Below are positions 1-8,690 of a stretch of 64,000 nucleotides of DNA, one piece after another (the first letter of the stretch is position 1; each line of letters starts with the position of its first letter). Made by a program: the position numbers and the translations under genes. A model generated the notes under the pieces. It was not told the origin of the DNA, ran no database searches, and saw only the letters and a program-made list of their open reading frames with translations. Source of the DNA: Saprospiraceae bacterium. Lineage in GTDB: Bacteria; Bacteroidota; Bacteroidia; Chitinophagales; Saprospiraceae. The stretch is from positions 2,576,001-2,640,000 of the forward strand of contig JADJLQ010000001.1 in the NCBI GenBank assembly GCA_016709995.1. Reading direction: 5' to 3'.

Positions 1-1
1 C

Positions 2-631
2 GATGCTGATCATTTATTTGCAATTTCGGAGCTAGAAAACCAGACTTACAAGACACTGGGATATAATGTTACCTGGCTACCACCTTTCCTCGATCATACT
101 TTTACTTCCAAGACTGGAAGAGGAAGCTATGCTTTATATCACGGCGATCTCAGTATCAAAGAAAATGAAGCTGCTGCCCTATTTTTAATTGAAAAGGTTT
201 TTAAACAATTGGACTATGCGTTAGTAGTGGCAGGCAAAAAACCATCTTCTAAAATAAAGTCTCTCATCTTCAAAAATAAAAAATTTACGCTTCATGACAC
301 GCCCTCTACTGGTATGATGCAAGAACTTATCCGCGACGCACATATTATATTGGCACCATTTTCTCAGACCACTGGCTATAAGATCAAGTTGTTGGAATCA
401 CTTACTAAAGGAAGACATATCATTACAACTTCAAATGTCAGAGTTTACCAGGAGCTGAGCCCTTGCCTACATTTTGCGTGTGACGAGGATACAGACTGGA
501 TCGATCAAATTCAAACTTTGGTTGGTAGGGAGTTTACGGAGGAGGAAAAAGATAGCAGATTAAAAGTGATGGATCATTGGTTCAATCCAAAGGTCAATAT
601 AGAGGAGTTTATTGCAAAAATCTTTGGATAA
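2..631 (+). CDS. Glycosyltransferase (GT4-like), C-terminal part only
   Basis: The reading frame is open from base 2, so the gene begins before the window; about 209 codons are visible. The product looks like the C-terminal nucleotide-sugar-binding half of a glycosyltransferase of the GT4/group 1 type. A YHGDLSIKEN segment, typical of the start of this lobe, is followed by a VVAGKKPS strand and an IILAPFSQTTGYKIKLLESL stretch, which matches the usual donor-binding region that ends in a conserved acidic residue before a helix. Donor and acceptor cannot be told from this part. There is no signal peptide or membrane helix in the visible portion. The gene stands apart from the convergent thioesterase gene downstream. 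Family assignment is fairly sure, substrate unknown. Confidence 0.7.
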   Translation, partial: DADHLFAISELENQTYKTLGYNVTWLPPFLDHTFTSKTGRGSYALYHGDLSIKENEAAALFLIEKVFKQLDYALVVAGKKPSSKIKSLIFKNKKFTLHDTPSTGMMQELIRDAHIILAPFSQTTGYKIKLLESLTKGRHIITTSNVRVYQELSPCLHFACDEDTDWIDQIQTLVGREFTEEEKDSRLKVMDHWFNPKVNIEEFIAKIFG

Positions 632-758
632 GTGTGTTGCACTTAAATTATAAACGAGGTTCGTGCTTTCTAGTATTTCCTTGCCGAATCCCGCTTTTGC
701 CACAAGTCAGGTCGTCAGCGTTCTATTATTCAATTTTAGTAATCACTATTTTTCTGAC

Positions 759-1271
759 TCATTTGCCAATAATGTACATAGCTGCAGCCCTTTGATCGAA
801 AGTCATACCATCTGTACCATTCCATTTTAATTTTCCAAAAAACTCCATGAGCTCTGGTGGGTGAATTGCTCGTTTACTTTCCATCAAATTGACATAAGCA
901 AATGTGCCCCATAACAAGGCTTTGGTTTTGACTTTGGCCTCATCCCACATGATCATCTCGACATGGATATTGCTCTGATCATATCCGACTACATGGGTCT
1001 GCATGGTGACCATTTCGTTGACCAGGACCTGACGGATATAGGCTATTTGGTTTTTGGTCACCATCCAGGCATGACCGTTTTCCTGGGCAAACTTATGAAT
1101 GTCCAGGCCATAATTATCTCTCAATTGATCCTCGCGGGCCGATACAAAATAATCGAGATACCGGGATTGATTTAAATGTCTGAATGGATCACAATCATGA
1201 AACCGTATCAAAGCCTTGCTCTCCGGATGCATATGATAGTCGGTGATCTCTGTTAGTTTTCTTAAATTCAT
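759..1271 (-). CDS. Acyl-CoA thioesterase, hotdog fold (4HBT, YbgC/FadM-like)
   Basis: A 170-residue cytoplasmic protein, slightly longer than the usual 130-150 residues of the family. The segment FHDCDPFRHLNQSRYLDYF (residues 25-43) has the D-x3-H-x-N pattern of 4-hydroxybenzoyl-CoA thioesterase-like enzymes, where the Asp is the catalytic residue. Such enzymes hydrolyse acyl-CoA thioesters; the acyl chain is not predictable here. The extra 20 residues are at the N terminus. The ATG at 1271 lies four bases from a CAAAAATA sequence, which on the minus strand is TATTTTTG and fits the Bacteroidota -7 element, but its upstream TTTG is at 17 bases instead of 19-20, so a leaderless start is only a possibility. 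Confidence 0.8.
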   Translation of the reverse strand: MNLRKLTEITDYHMHPESKALIRFHDCDPFRHLNQSRYLDYFVSAREDQLRDNYGLDIHKFAQENGHAWMVTKNQIAYIRQVLVNEMVTMQTHVVGYDQSNIHVEMIMWDEAKVKTKALLWGTFAYVNLMESKRAIHPPELMEFFGKLKWNGTDGMTFDQRAAAMYIIGK

Positions 1272-1463
1272 GAGACAAAAATACCGATTAGAAAGTTAAT
1301 CAAAAATGGAGCTCAAAATACTTCAAAGCTCACTGCGCGATGTTCAATCCCTATCATGGAGGAATATTAAAATCAAAAGCATACTATTCTCACCGCGAAC
1401 CCACTGTTTTTTTTTATTTTGCTTGAATCTATTAGCCACCTTTAGGAATCAAGCTTGAAAAAA

Positions 1464-2360
1464 TTATTTTTCGCCGGTAAGTTCATTATAAATCGTGGTG
1501 ATAAATGCATCACTTTTTATAAAACCACTTCCCATCGTGGCATCTAGGGCTGAGGTGATCTTGGCCGTTTTGATCTGGTCCAGATCCATACCTGCTTTTA
1601 TTTTCATTTTGACGGCATCTCTGATACTCATGACAGCATCTCTGACTTCGCGATAGTCTTTTTTATTGGCCAGATCGCCATGCCCTGGTATGATCACTGT
1701 TTCGTCATCGATCATGGTGATGGCTCTGGATACACCTGACAACCATCCGTCCACCGAACCTCCTGAGTTACGGTCAATAAACGGAAACCGGCCTTTCATA
1801 AAACAATCACCCGTATGAAGGACATTGCTCTTTGGAAAATAATACAAGGCATCCCCGTCGGTATGAGCATGATCCACATGAAAGATCACTATATCCTCTC
1901 CATTGAGATGCACATTGAGTCCATCTGCGAAGGTGATGACCGGCCAGGCTGCTTCAGGGGCCGCTTTTTGAGGTTGCGTAAAATTGATGATGCGTTGATC
2001 TGCGGTGAGGCGAGCCCGGACATTGTCATGAGCGATGATGGTAGCCCCCATTTTGCCGAAGTTTTCATTGCCTCCGGTATGATCTCCATGATAGTGGGTA
2101 TTAAACAAAAATTTAATTGGACCAGGCTGGATTGCCTGGGCAGCTGCATTAATCTTTTGAGATAAAGGCGCAAACTGGTCGTCGATCAGGATGTTTCCAT
2201 CTTTCCCGGAGAGCAACATCATATTGCCTGCACCCGACCATTGCAGCAGGTGCATATGATCATTGATTTTGAGGGTGGTGATGGTGGCATCATCCATATT
2301 GGCTTGAGCTAAGAGTAATTGGCTGAAGCACAGTAGAGCAAGGAAAAGGAAAGATTTCAT
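1464..2360 (-). CDS. Secreted MBL-fold metallo-hydrolase
   Basis: A 298-residue protein with a clear signal peptide (hydrophobic residues 4-18, cleavage near LLLAQ), so it acts in the periplasm or outside. The metallo-beta-lactamase metal motif HxHxDH is present as THYHGDH at residues 88-94, followed by a GDCFMKGRFP segment and an IIPGHGD segment that supply further metal ligands. This is the general zinc hydrolase pattern seen in subclass B lactamases and in quinoprotein-relay or sulfur-metabolism relatives. Length fits the family. Nothing around it defines a substrate; it is flanked by a convergent and a divergent gene and seems to be transcribed alone. A beta-lactamase role is possible but not supported by context. 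Confidence 0.8.
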   Translation of the reverse strand: MKSFLFLALLCFSQLLLAQANMDDATITTLKINDHMHLLQWSGAGNMMLLSGKDGNILIDDQFAPLSQKINAAAQAIQPGPIKFLFNTHYHGDHTGGNENFGKMGATIIAHDNVRARLTADQRIINFTQPQKAAPEAAWPVITFADGLNVHLNGEDIVIFHVDHAHTDGDALYYFPKSNVLHTGDCFMKGRFPFIDRNSGGSVDGWLSGVSRAITMIDDETVIIPGHGDLANKKDYREVRDAVMSIRDAVKMKIKAGMDLDQIKTAKITSALDATMGSGFIKSDAFITTIYNELTGEK

Positions 2361-2641
2361 GGGATTAAAATTAAGAAAAGTAATGCAAGTTGAAGTAGTA
2401 ATAAAGTTACTTCGTGGCCAAAATTTATTATTCGTAAAAGTATCTAGGTTAAACTAGTTCTTCGTTCAGGTGTTCCACCGCTGACCTCCATGGGCAAGCC
2501 GTGTAGTTTGGCGAGCAGCTCCAGAAAAATGAATAAAAGTAGATGGTGCAAATGCTATTCTATATCGGGACTTAAGGTAGATCCTGAATAACTTTTTGAT
2601 TTGACAATGTAATTTTTTAGTAATATTATAAAAAGTTTGTT

Positions 2642-4351
2642 ATGAAAATCCTATATACGAGCTTTATTGTTTTTTGGTTCTCCTGTACCCTTATCAAAAA
2701 AAATGAACCGACTCTGAAAGTGTCGCCCATGACCCTTTGTGGTACACTGACTTCTGACATGGATTGGTACGCTACACATCAGCATGCACCCCTATTGGAA
2801 GGTTTGGGCAGTTTAAATTACAAAATAACCACAGCCAACCCTTTAGTTCAACAATATTTTAACCAGGGACTAAAATTGGCTTATGCATTTAATCATGCAG
2901 AAGCAGCAAGATCATTTTATACTGCGATACAGATAGATTCAACTTGCGCTATGTGTCATTGGGGATTTGCATATGTATTGGGTCCAAATTATAATGCAGG
3001 GATGGAACCTGATAATTATACCAGGGCCTATGCTGCCGTACAAAAAGCCATACAGTGGTCTGGCGATGTATCCAAAAAAGAAAAAGAATTAATAACAGCA
3101 CTGTCCAGCCGCTACGTAAAAGAACCGGTAGAGAATAGGTATTCATTGGATAGCACTTACTCCCGGGAGTTGACAAAACTCTTTGCAATCTATCCGAACG
3201 ACCCGGAGATAGCTGCACTTTATGTAGAATCCATTCTTGACCTGCATCCCTGGGATCTTTGGGATAAACAAGGGCAACCAAAAGCATGGACCCCGGAGAT
3301 CATAAGTATCCTGGAGAATCTACTCAAACAATTTCCAGATCATCCAGGACTCAATCACTTTTATATTCATGCCGTCGAAGCATCTAATCAACCTGAGAAA
3401 GGATTGAAAAGCGCAAACCTTTTTGACCAGGGGTTGATGCCTGGAGCCGGACACCTTGTCCACATGCCATCTCATATATATATTCGGACCGGTGACTATC
3501 ACCAGGGGTCTTTGGCTAATATCAATGCTGTAAAAATCGACAGCCAGTATGTGGAGACCTGTCATGCTCTGGGTATTTATCCGCTGGCTTACTTTCCTCA
3601 TAATTTTCATTTTTTGGCAGCGACTGCTACCTTTGAAGGCAATAGAGACTGGGCTCTGATGGGAGCAGAAAAAGTTAGAGCCCATGCTAACACCGCATTG
3701 ATGAAGGACCCCAATTGGGCAACCTTACAACATTATTACCTGATACCTTATTTTGTCAAAGTCAAATTTGGGTTATGGGATTCTATTCTTGCCACACCGG
3801 AATCAAACGACTCTTTGGCCTATATCAAATCGATTCGGAGTTTTGCCCGGGGCATGGCTTTCCTGGGCAAGGGAGACCTGGTAAACGCAAAAGCTGAATT
3901 GACTCAAATTGAAACTACATCGACAGATTCCACCCTGATCGAATTAACCATTTGGGGGATCAACTCGGTAAAAGAAATTGTAGACATTGCTGCCCATATT
4001 TTAAAGGGTGAGATATTGGCAAAAGAAGGTGATTTTGCAAGCAGCATCAAACTCCTTCGGGAAGCTGTAGCGATGGAAGATCAATTAAATTACAATGAAC
4101 CACCTGATTGGTTCTTTTCTGTAAGGCATCACCTGGGTGCTGTTCTTTTGGAAAATAAAAACTATGAGGAGGCGATCAAAGTATATCAGGAGGATTTAAA
4201 ATGGCTGCCAAAAAATGGATGGGCTCAACATGGACTGAAAAAAGCTTATACCGAACTTAAGGATGTGAAATCGCTGAATACAATTATAAATGAACTTCAA
4301 CAAAGTTGGAAATATGCAGATATCCATTTGCAGACTTCCAGAATATTATAA
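2642..4351 (+). CDS. TPR-repeat lipoprotein
   Basis: A 569-residue protein. The N terminus has a hydrophobic stretch ending in WFSC (Cys at about residue 15), a plausible lipobox, so it is probably anchored in the outer or inner membrane. Helical repeats of tetratricopeptide type begin near residue 75 (NHAEAARSFYTAIQID, then CAMCHWGFAYVLGPN) and reappear at the C terminus (NYEEAIKVYQEDLKWLPKNGWAQHGL). Bacteroidota encode many such proteins of unknown role; the CHWG-containing first repeats are typical of one of these families. The CAMCH at about residue 101 looks like a heme-binding CXXCH but lies inside a TPR helix, so heme attachment is doubtful. The gene is convergent with the oxidoreductase operon downstream. 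Confidence 0.7.
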   Translation: MKILYTSFIVFWFSCTLIKKNEPTLKVSPMTLCGTLTSDMDWYATHQHAPLLEGLGSLNYKITTANPLVQQYFNQGLKLAYAFNHAEAARSFYTAIQIDSTCAMCHWGFAYVLGPNYNAGMEPDNYTRAYAAVQKAIQWSGDVSKKEKELITALSSRYVKEPVENRYSLDSTYSRELTKLFAIYPNDPEIAALYVESILDLHPWDLWDKQGQPKAWTPEIISILENLLKQFPDHPGLNHFYIHAVEASNQPEKGLKSANLFDQGLMPGAGHLVHMPSHIYIRTGDYHQGSLANINAVKIDSQYVETCHALGIYPLAYFPHNFHFLAATATFEGNRDWALMGAEKVRAHANTALMKDPNWATLQHYYLIPYFVKVKFGLWDSILATPESNDSLAYIKSIRSFARGMAFLGKGDLVNAKAELTQIETTSTDSTLIELTIWGINSVKEIVDIAAHILKGEILAKEGDFASSIKLLREAVAMEDQLNYNEPPDWFFSVRHHLGAVLLENKNYEEAIKVYQEDLKWLPKNGWAQHGLKKAYTELKDVKSLNTIINELQQSWKYADIHLQTSRIL

Positions 4352-4378
4352 TTTGAACCCCGTACTCATATTATTTGA

Positions 4379-5041
4379 TCATATACACTCCTTCAATTCC
4401 TTCTCGGTGTATGCCAGGCCATGCGCCTTCAACACTTCATCAGGTACTCCGGCCCACTGGTTAGGCACATTGCCTTTATACTGAAGGTCTTTGACACCCA
4501 TGGCGGAGGTATAAAATCCGGTAGCTGTCAGATTGCGCATAAGGTTAAAAAAACTTACTCCTTGAGACATAGCTGGTTTGGCTTTGGCAGGATAAGCTAT
4601 CTGATCGACTAACTCCAATTGTTGAGCCGCAGTGCAATCTTTAAAAGGTTTTTGATACTGACGCAGGCATTGCAAGTCCAGCCAGCGCAAGCCACCCCGC
4701 ATAGGCACCTGGTGATTGGGCTGATCTTTGACTATAAACTCAATAAAATCAGGTACTCCTGCTTCTGTAGCACTTCCACTGCTTTCGTCTTTAGGAATGA
4801 TGATATCTGATAATATGGCGATGGTGGCCATTTCGTCCGCCGTAAAAAAAGTTTTAGAAATGACTTCTTTGTATCTAGCTAATTCTTCAGGTTGTCGAGC
4901 CGGACCTGCGGCCTTCATCAGATCTCCATCGGTAGCAACATTCGTATCGACCTTTTTGTCTTCGACTTTACAAGACTGGACCAATGCAGCAGCGGACAAT
5001 CCGCCAAGCGCTAAGGTTTTTAATGATTCTCTTCTTTTCAT
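4379..5041 (-). CDS. Gluconate 2-dehydrogenase subunit 3-like lipoprotein
   Basis: A 220-residue protein starting MKRRESLKTLALGGLSAAA, a twin-arginine-type leader that ends in LVQSC, so export and lipidation are likely. The body, with the segment ATIAILSDIIIPKDESSGSATEAGVPDFIEF, is characteristic of the small subunit (subunit 3) of gluconate 2-dehydrogenase-type flavoprotein complexes. In known complexes this subunit helps Tat export and assembly of the GMC flavoprotein. It lies 60 bp downstream of two GMC oxidoreductase genes on the same strand, which fits a shared operon. No cytochrome c subunit lies next to it, so the electron acceptor is unknown. Confidence 0.85.
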   Translation of the reverse strand: MKRRESLKTLALGGLSAAALVQSCKVEDKKVDTNVATDGDLMKAAGPARQPEELARYKEVISKTFFTADEMATIAILSDIIIPKDESSGSATEAGVPDFIEFIVKDQPNHQVPMRGGLRWLDLQCLRQYQKPFKDCTAAQQLELVDQIAYPAKAKPAMSQGVSFFNLMRNLTATGFYTSAMGVKDLQYKGNVPNQWAGVPDEVLKAHGLAYTEKELKECI

Positions 5042-5101
5042 GTTAGCTATTTATTTGAGCGTTATACTTTGTATTTAAACTTTGAATTTGAACTTCAGAC
5101 C

Positions 5102-6838
5102 CTAAATCTCCTTCTTTTTCATTTGATCCACGATATACTCAGAGGTGCGCATGGCCAGGGCCAATATCGTCCAGGTTGGGTTTTTATCGCCCTGCTGGAC
5201 GAATGGGCTTGCGTCAGCGACAAAAATATTTTTACAATCATGTGCCTGGCAGTTGCGATTCAAAGGTCCTTTCTTAGGATCGTCCATCATACGAACGGTA
5301 CCAACTTCATGGATAATGCGGCCGGGGGCAGCGAGGCCCCAATCATTAGCGGCAGAATCAATACCGAAAGTGATGGTAGCGCCCAAATTGGTAAGTATTT
5401 CATGAAAGGTATCTTGCATGTGTTTCGCTTGTTTCACTTCGTAGTCCGTCCATTTATAATTAAATCGAAGCACCGGTATACCATATTTGTCCACAGTATT
5501 TGGATCTATTTCACAATAATTGCCTTCACGTGCAATGGATTCTCCGCGGCCTGACATACCCACGCTCGCTCCATAGAAGTTTCGATAATCTTGTTTGAGT
5601 GCGGCACCATATCCTCCGGCTTCTTTTGGTTTGCCATCTTTAGTCAGTTTTCCATTGAGCCCTTCGAGGCCCCAGCCAAATCCATAACCTGGCATAGACA
5701 GCCCCCCCCAATATTCGATATGGTATCCACGGGGAAAATCAAGTTTTTTATTATCTCCCCACCAGGGTGAATAGATATGTGCCCCTCCGACTCCATCTTC
5801 ATTGTATCTCGGATGATCCATGAGTTTAGGGAATACTCCACCCATATCCTTACCGGTAGAGTCATGAAGGTATTTTCCGACCATTCCACTTGAATTGGCT
5901 AAGCCATTGGAGTGTCGGCTTGATTTTGAATTCAATAATAATCTTGCAGATTCGCAGGCACTCGCTGCCAGAACTACTGATCTGGCTTTGATATGATACT
6001 CCTGCATCGTATTGCGATCAACATAGGAGATGCCGCTAGCCAGTCCTTCATCATTGGTGGTGACTTCACGAGCCATCGCATTGCAGATCAATTCTACATT
6101 TTTATTTTTGAGTGCCGGGATCACCAGGCAGGAGGAAGAAGAAAAATCAGCATAATATTGGCATGCCCTGTTGCATTGGCCACAATACACACAGACACCC
6201 CGATCGTCATTGATTTTTTTGGTGAGCATTGACAGCCTGGAGGGAATGACATTGACGCCTGATTTGATCGCTGCATTTTTTAAATACAATTCGTGTAACC
6301 GAGGTTTTGGGGGAGGCAGAAAAAATCCATCCGGATCATTCGGCAACCCTTCATTGGTCCCGAATACACCCAACATCTGATCTACACGGTCATAATACGG
6401 CTTGACTTCGTCATATGATATTGGCCAATCATCCCCCAGTCCATCTTTACTGCGATGTTTAAAGTCAGTCGGCCCAAAACGCAGGGATATCCGACCCCAA
6501 TGATTGGTACGACCGCCCATCATACGTGCCCGCCACCAGTCAAACTGAGATCCATTCTTTTGTGTGTAAGGCTCACCCTCTATTTCCCAACCACCGAGAC
6601 AGGCATCCATATCTCCAAATGGCCTGATTTTGGTGCCAGCTCCCCGACGGGGCGACTCCCAGTTCCATTTAAATTGTGTAATATCTTTTTTTGGATCATA
6701 CATGGGTCCTGCTTCGAGCAGACATACTTTCAGTCCGGCATTGCCAAGCATATTAGTCACCATACCTCCACCTGCACCCGACCCTACTATGACGACATCA
6801 TACTCTACCGGATTTTCCTTGATCTGAATACTTTGCAT
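5102..6838 (-). CDS. GMC family FAD oxidoreductase (copy 1)
   Basis: A 578-residue flavoprotein. The FAD-binding GSGAGGG motif is at residues 19-25, and the C-terminal GMC signature is visible as IIHEVGTVRMMDDP and then DKNPTWTILALAMR. Such enzymes oxidise the alcohol group of sugars or sugar acids. There is a cysteine cluster C216-x2-C219-x2-C222-x3-C226 in the middle, reminiscent of the Fe-S cluster region of membrane-linked gluconate and FAD-glucose dehydrogenases. It lacks its own signal peptide, so export would have to be by hitch-hiking on the Tat leader of the subunit 3-like protein encoded 60 bp downstream. It is a close tandem paralogue of the next gene upstream: their first 26 residues are identical. 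Confidence 0.88.
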   Translation of the reverse strand: MQSIQIKENPVEYDVVIVGSGAGGGMVTNMLGNAGLKVCLLEAGPMYDPKKDITQFKWNWESPRRGAGTKIRPFGDMDACLGGWEIEGEPYTQKNGSQFDWWRARMMGGRTNHWGRISLRFGPTDFKHRSKDGLGDDWPISYDEVKPYYDRVDQMLGVFGTNEGLPNDPDGFFLPPPKPRLHELYLKNAAIKSGVNVIPSRLSMLTKKINDDRGVCVYCGQCNRACQYYADFSSSSCLVIPALKNKNVELICNAMAREVTTNDEGLASGISYVDRNTMQEYHIKARSVVLAASACESARLLLNSKSSRHSNGLANSSGMVGKYLHDSTGKDMGGVFPKLMDHPRYNEDGVGGAHIYSPWWGDNKKLDFPRGYHIEYWGGLSMPGYGFGWGLEGLNGKLTKDGKPKEAGGYGAALKQDYRNFYGASVGMSGRGESIAREGNYCEIDPNTVDKYGIPVLRFNYKWTDYEVKQAKHMQDTFHEILTNLGATITFGIDSAANDWGLAAPGRIIHEVGTVRMMDDPKKGPLNRNCQAHDCKNIFVADASPFVQQGDKNPTWTILALAMRTSEYIVDQMKKKEI

Positions 6839-6899
6839 TCGATTAAATTTTGATAAGTCTAAGGTAGATAGAAGTTAGGAGTTGACGGGGAATAGTTGG

Positions 6900-8624
6900 T
6901 TAGATTTCTTTCTTTTTCATTTGGTCGATGATATAATCTGCCGCGCGCATAGACAAGGCGAGGATCGTCCAGGTTGGGTTTTTATCAGCCTGAGATACAA
7001 AAGGTCCTCCATCCGCTACAAAAAGGTTTTTGCAATCATGGGCCTGGCAGTTTCTATTCAAAGGCCCCTTTTTAGAATCATCCATCATACGAACTGTACC
7101 CACTTCGTGGATGATACGACCAGGTGCAGCCAGGCCCCAATTATTTTCGGCACTATCTAAGCCACTGGTGATGGTAGCCCCCATATTGGTCAGAATCTCT
7201 TGAAAAGTCTGTTGCATATGTTTGGCTTGTTTGATTTCATAGTCAGACCATTTGTACTGAAATTTCAGTACAGGTATACCATATTTGTCTACTACTGACG
7301 GATCAATCTCACAAAAATTATCCATGCGCGCTATGGCCTCTCCTCTGCCTGCCATACCCACCGAAGCACCGAATAATCTCCGGTAGTCTTGTTTTAGAGA
7401 GGAACCGTATCCTCCAGCTTCATGCTTGGCGCCAAGACCAGTGGAGTTTTCGATGCCCCATCCAAATCCATAGGAAGGCATGCTCAAGCCTCCAGAATAT
7501 TCTATATGGTAACCTCTGGGGAAATCCAGTTTTTTATTGTCCAACCACCATGGGGAGTATACATGTGCCCCGCCTACTCCATCTTCATTGTATCTAGGAT
7601 GATCCATCAAGGCCGGCAGAATACCACGCATACCTTTACCGGTAGAATCGTGCAGATATTTTCCTACCATATTGCTGGAATTGGCCAGGCCATTAGAGTG
7701 TTGAGTGGATTTGGAATTTAATAATAACCTTGCTGACTCGCAGGCACTCGCTGTCAGGATCACGGACCTGGCCTTGACATGGTATTCCTGGAGGGTATTT
7801 TTATCGATATAGGATATGCCTGTGGCCAAGCCTTCTGAATTGGTTGTAACCTCCCGGGCCATCGCATTACAAATCAACTCGACATTTTTGTTTTTTAACG
7901 CAGGAATCACCAGGCAGGAAGAAGCAGAAAAATCTGCATAATACTGACAGCCTCTATAACATTGTCGACAATACACGCAAACACCCCGCTCATCGTTAAT
8001 TTTTTTTGTCAACATCGATAATCGGTTGGGTATGACATTGACCCCTGTCTTCAAAGCAGCTTTTTTGATATATAATTCGTGTAATCGGGGTTTAGGAGGA
8101 GGTAAAAAATATCCATCTGGGTCATTAGGCAATCCTTCGTTGGTACCAAATACTCCTAACATCTGGTCTACCCGATCGTAGTAAGGTTTGATTTCATCAT
8201 AGCTGATAGGCCAATCCTCTCCGAGGCCGTCATAACTGCGATGCTTAAAATCACGAGGCCCGAATCGCAGGGATATTCTGCCCCAGTGATTGGTCCTTCC
8301 ACCCATCATCCTTGCTCTGAACCAGTCAAATTTGGATCCGGGATGTTGGGTATAAGGCTCGCCTTCTAATTCCCAGCCACCATAACATGCATCCATATCC
8401 CCGTTATTTCTATAATCTGTACTCGCACCGCGTCGTGGAGACTCCCAATTCCATTTAAACTGGGTGATATCTTTTTTGGGGTCGTACATAGGACCTGCTT
8501 CTAAAAGGCACACTTTGAGACCGGCGTTGCCCAACATATAGGTAGCCATTCCTCCTCCTGCACCGGAGCCTACAATGACCACATCATATTCGACAGGATT
8601 TTCTTTGATCTGAATACTTTGCAT
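6900..8624 (-). CDS. GMC family FAD oxidoreductase (copy 2)
   Basis: A 574-residue paralogue of the following gene, with the same GSGAGGG FAD motif at residues 19-25, the same C216/C219/C222/C226 cysteine spacing and the same C-terminal IIHEVGTVRMMDD and DKNPTWTILALSMR blocks. Differences cluster at residues 67-74 (after RRGA), around residues 370-400 (a GLEGLNGKLTKDG stretch in copy 1 is replaced by a shorter ENSTGLGAK), and near the cysteine cluster (RQCYRGC here, GQCNRAC in copy 1), which suggests divergence in substrate after tandem duplication. It comes first in the three-gene set and 61 bp separate the two copies. Cytoplasmic folding with Tat co-export through the subunit 3-like partner is inferred. 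Confidence 0.88.
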   Translation of the reverse strand: MQSIQIKENPVEYDVVIVGSGAGGGMATYMLGNAGLKVCLLEAGPMYDPKKDITQFKWNWESPRRGASTDYRNNGDMDACYGGWELEGEPYTQHPGSKFDWFRARMMGGRTNHWGRISLRFGPRDFKHRSYDGLGEDWPISYDEIKPYYDRVDQMLGVFGTNEGLPNDPDGYFLPPPKPRLHELYIKKAALKTGVNVIPNRLSMLTKKINDERGVCVYCRQCYRGCQYYADFSASSCLVIPALKNKNVELICNAMAREVTTNSEGLATGISYIDKNTLQEYHVKARSVILTASACESARLLLNSKSTQHSNGLANSSNMVGKYLHDSTGKGMRGILPALMDHPRYNEDGVGGAHVYSPWWLDNKKLDFPRGYHIEYSGGLSMPSYGFGWGIENSTGLGAKHEAGGYGSSLKQDYRRLFGASVGMAGRGEAIARMDNFCEIDPSVVDKYGIPVLKFQYKWSDYEIKQAKHMQQTFQEILTNMGATITSGLDSAENNWGLAAPGRIIHEVGTVRMMDDSKKGPLNRNCQAHDCKNLFVADGGPFVSQADKNPTWTILALSMRAADYIIDQMKKKEI

Positions 8625-8690
8625 TTGTGAGTGAGTTGAGATTACAATATATGAAATAATAAAATGTATAGTACCTGCTGACTGCCAAAC

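Noticed and set aside
627..646. AAGTG-TGTTG-CACTT hairpin as a terminator of the glycosyltransferase gene.
   Set aside because: The stem is only 5 bp and lacks a T run.
2940..2960. CAMCH in the TPR lipoprotein as a heme site.
   Set aside because: It sits within a TPR helix, with no cytochrome fold or distal Met around it.
5069..6853. Plus-strand open frames antisense to the GMC genes.
   Set aside because: They are in-phase shadows of strongly conserved coding sequence on the other strand and have no family match.
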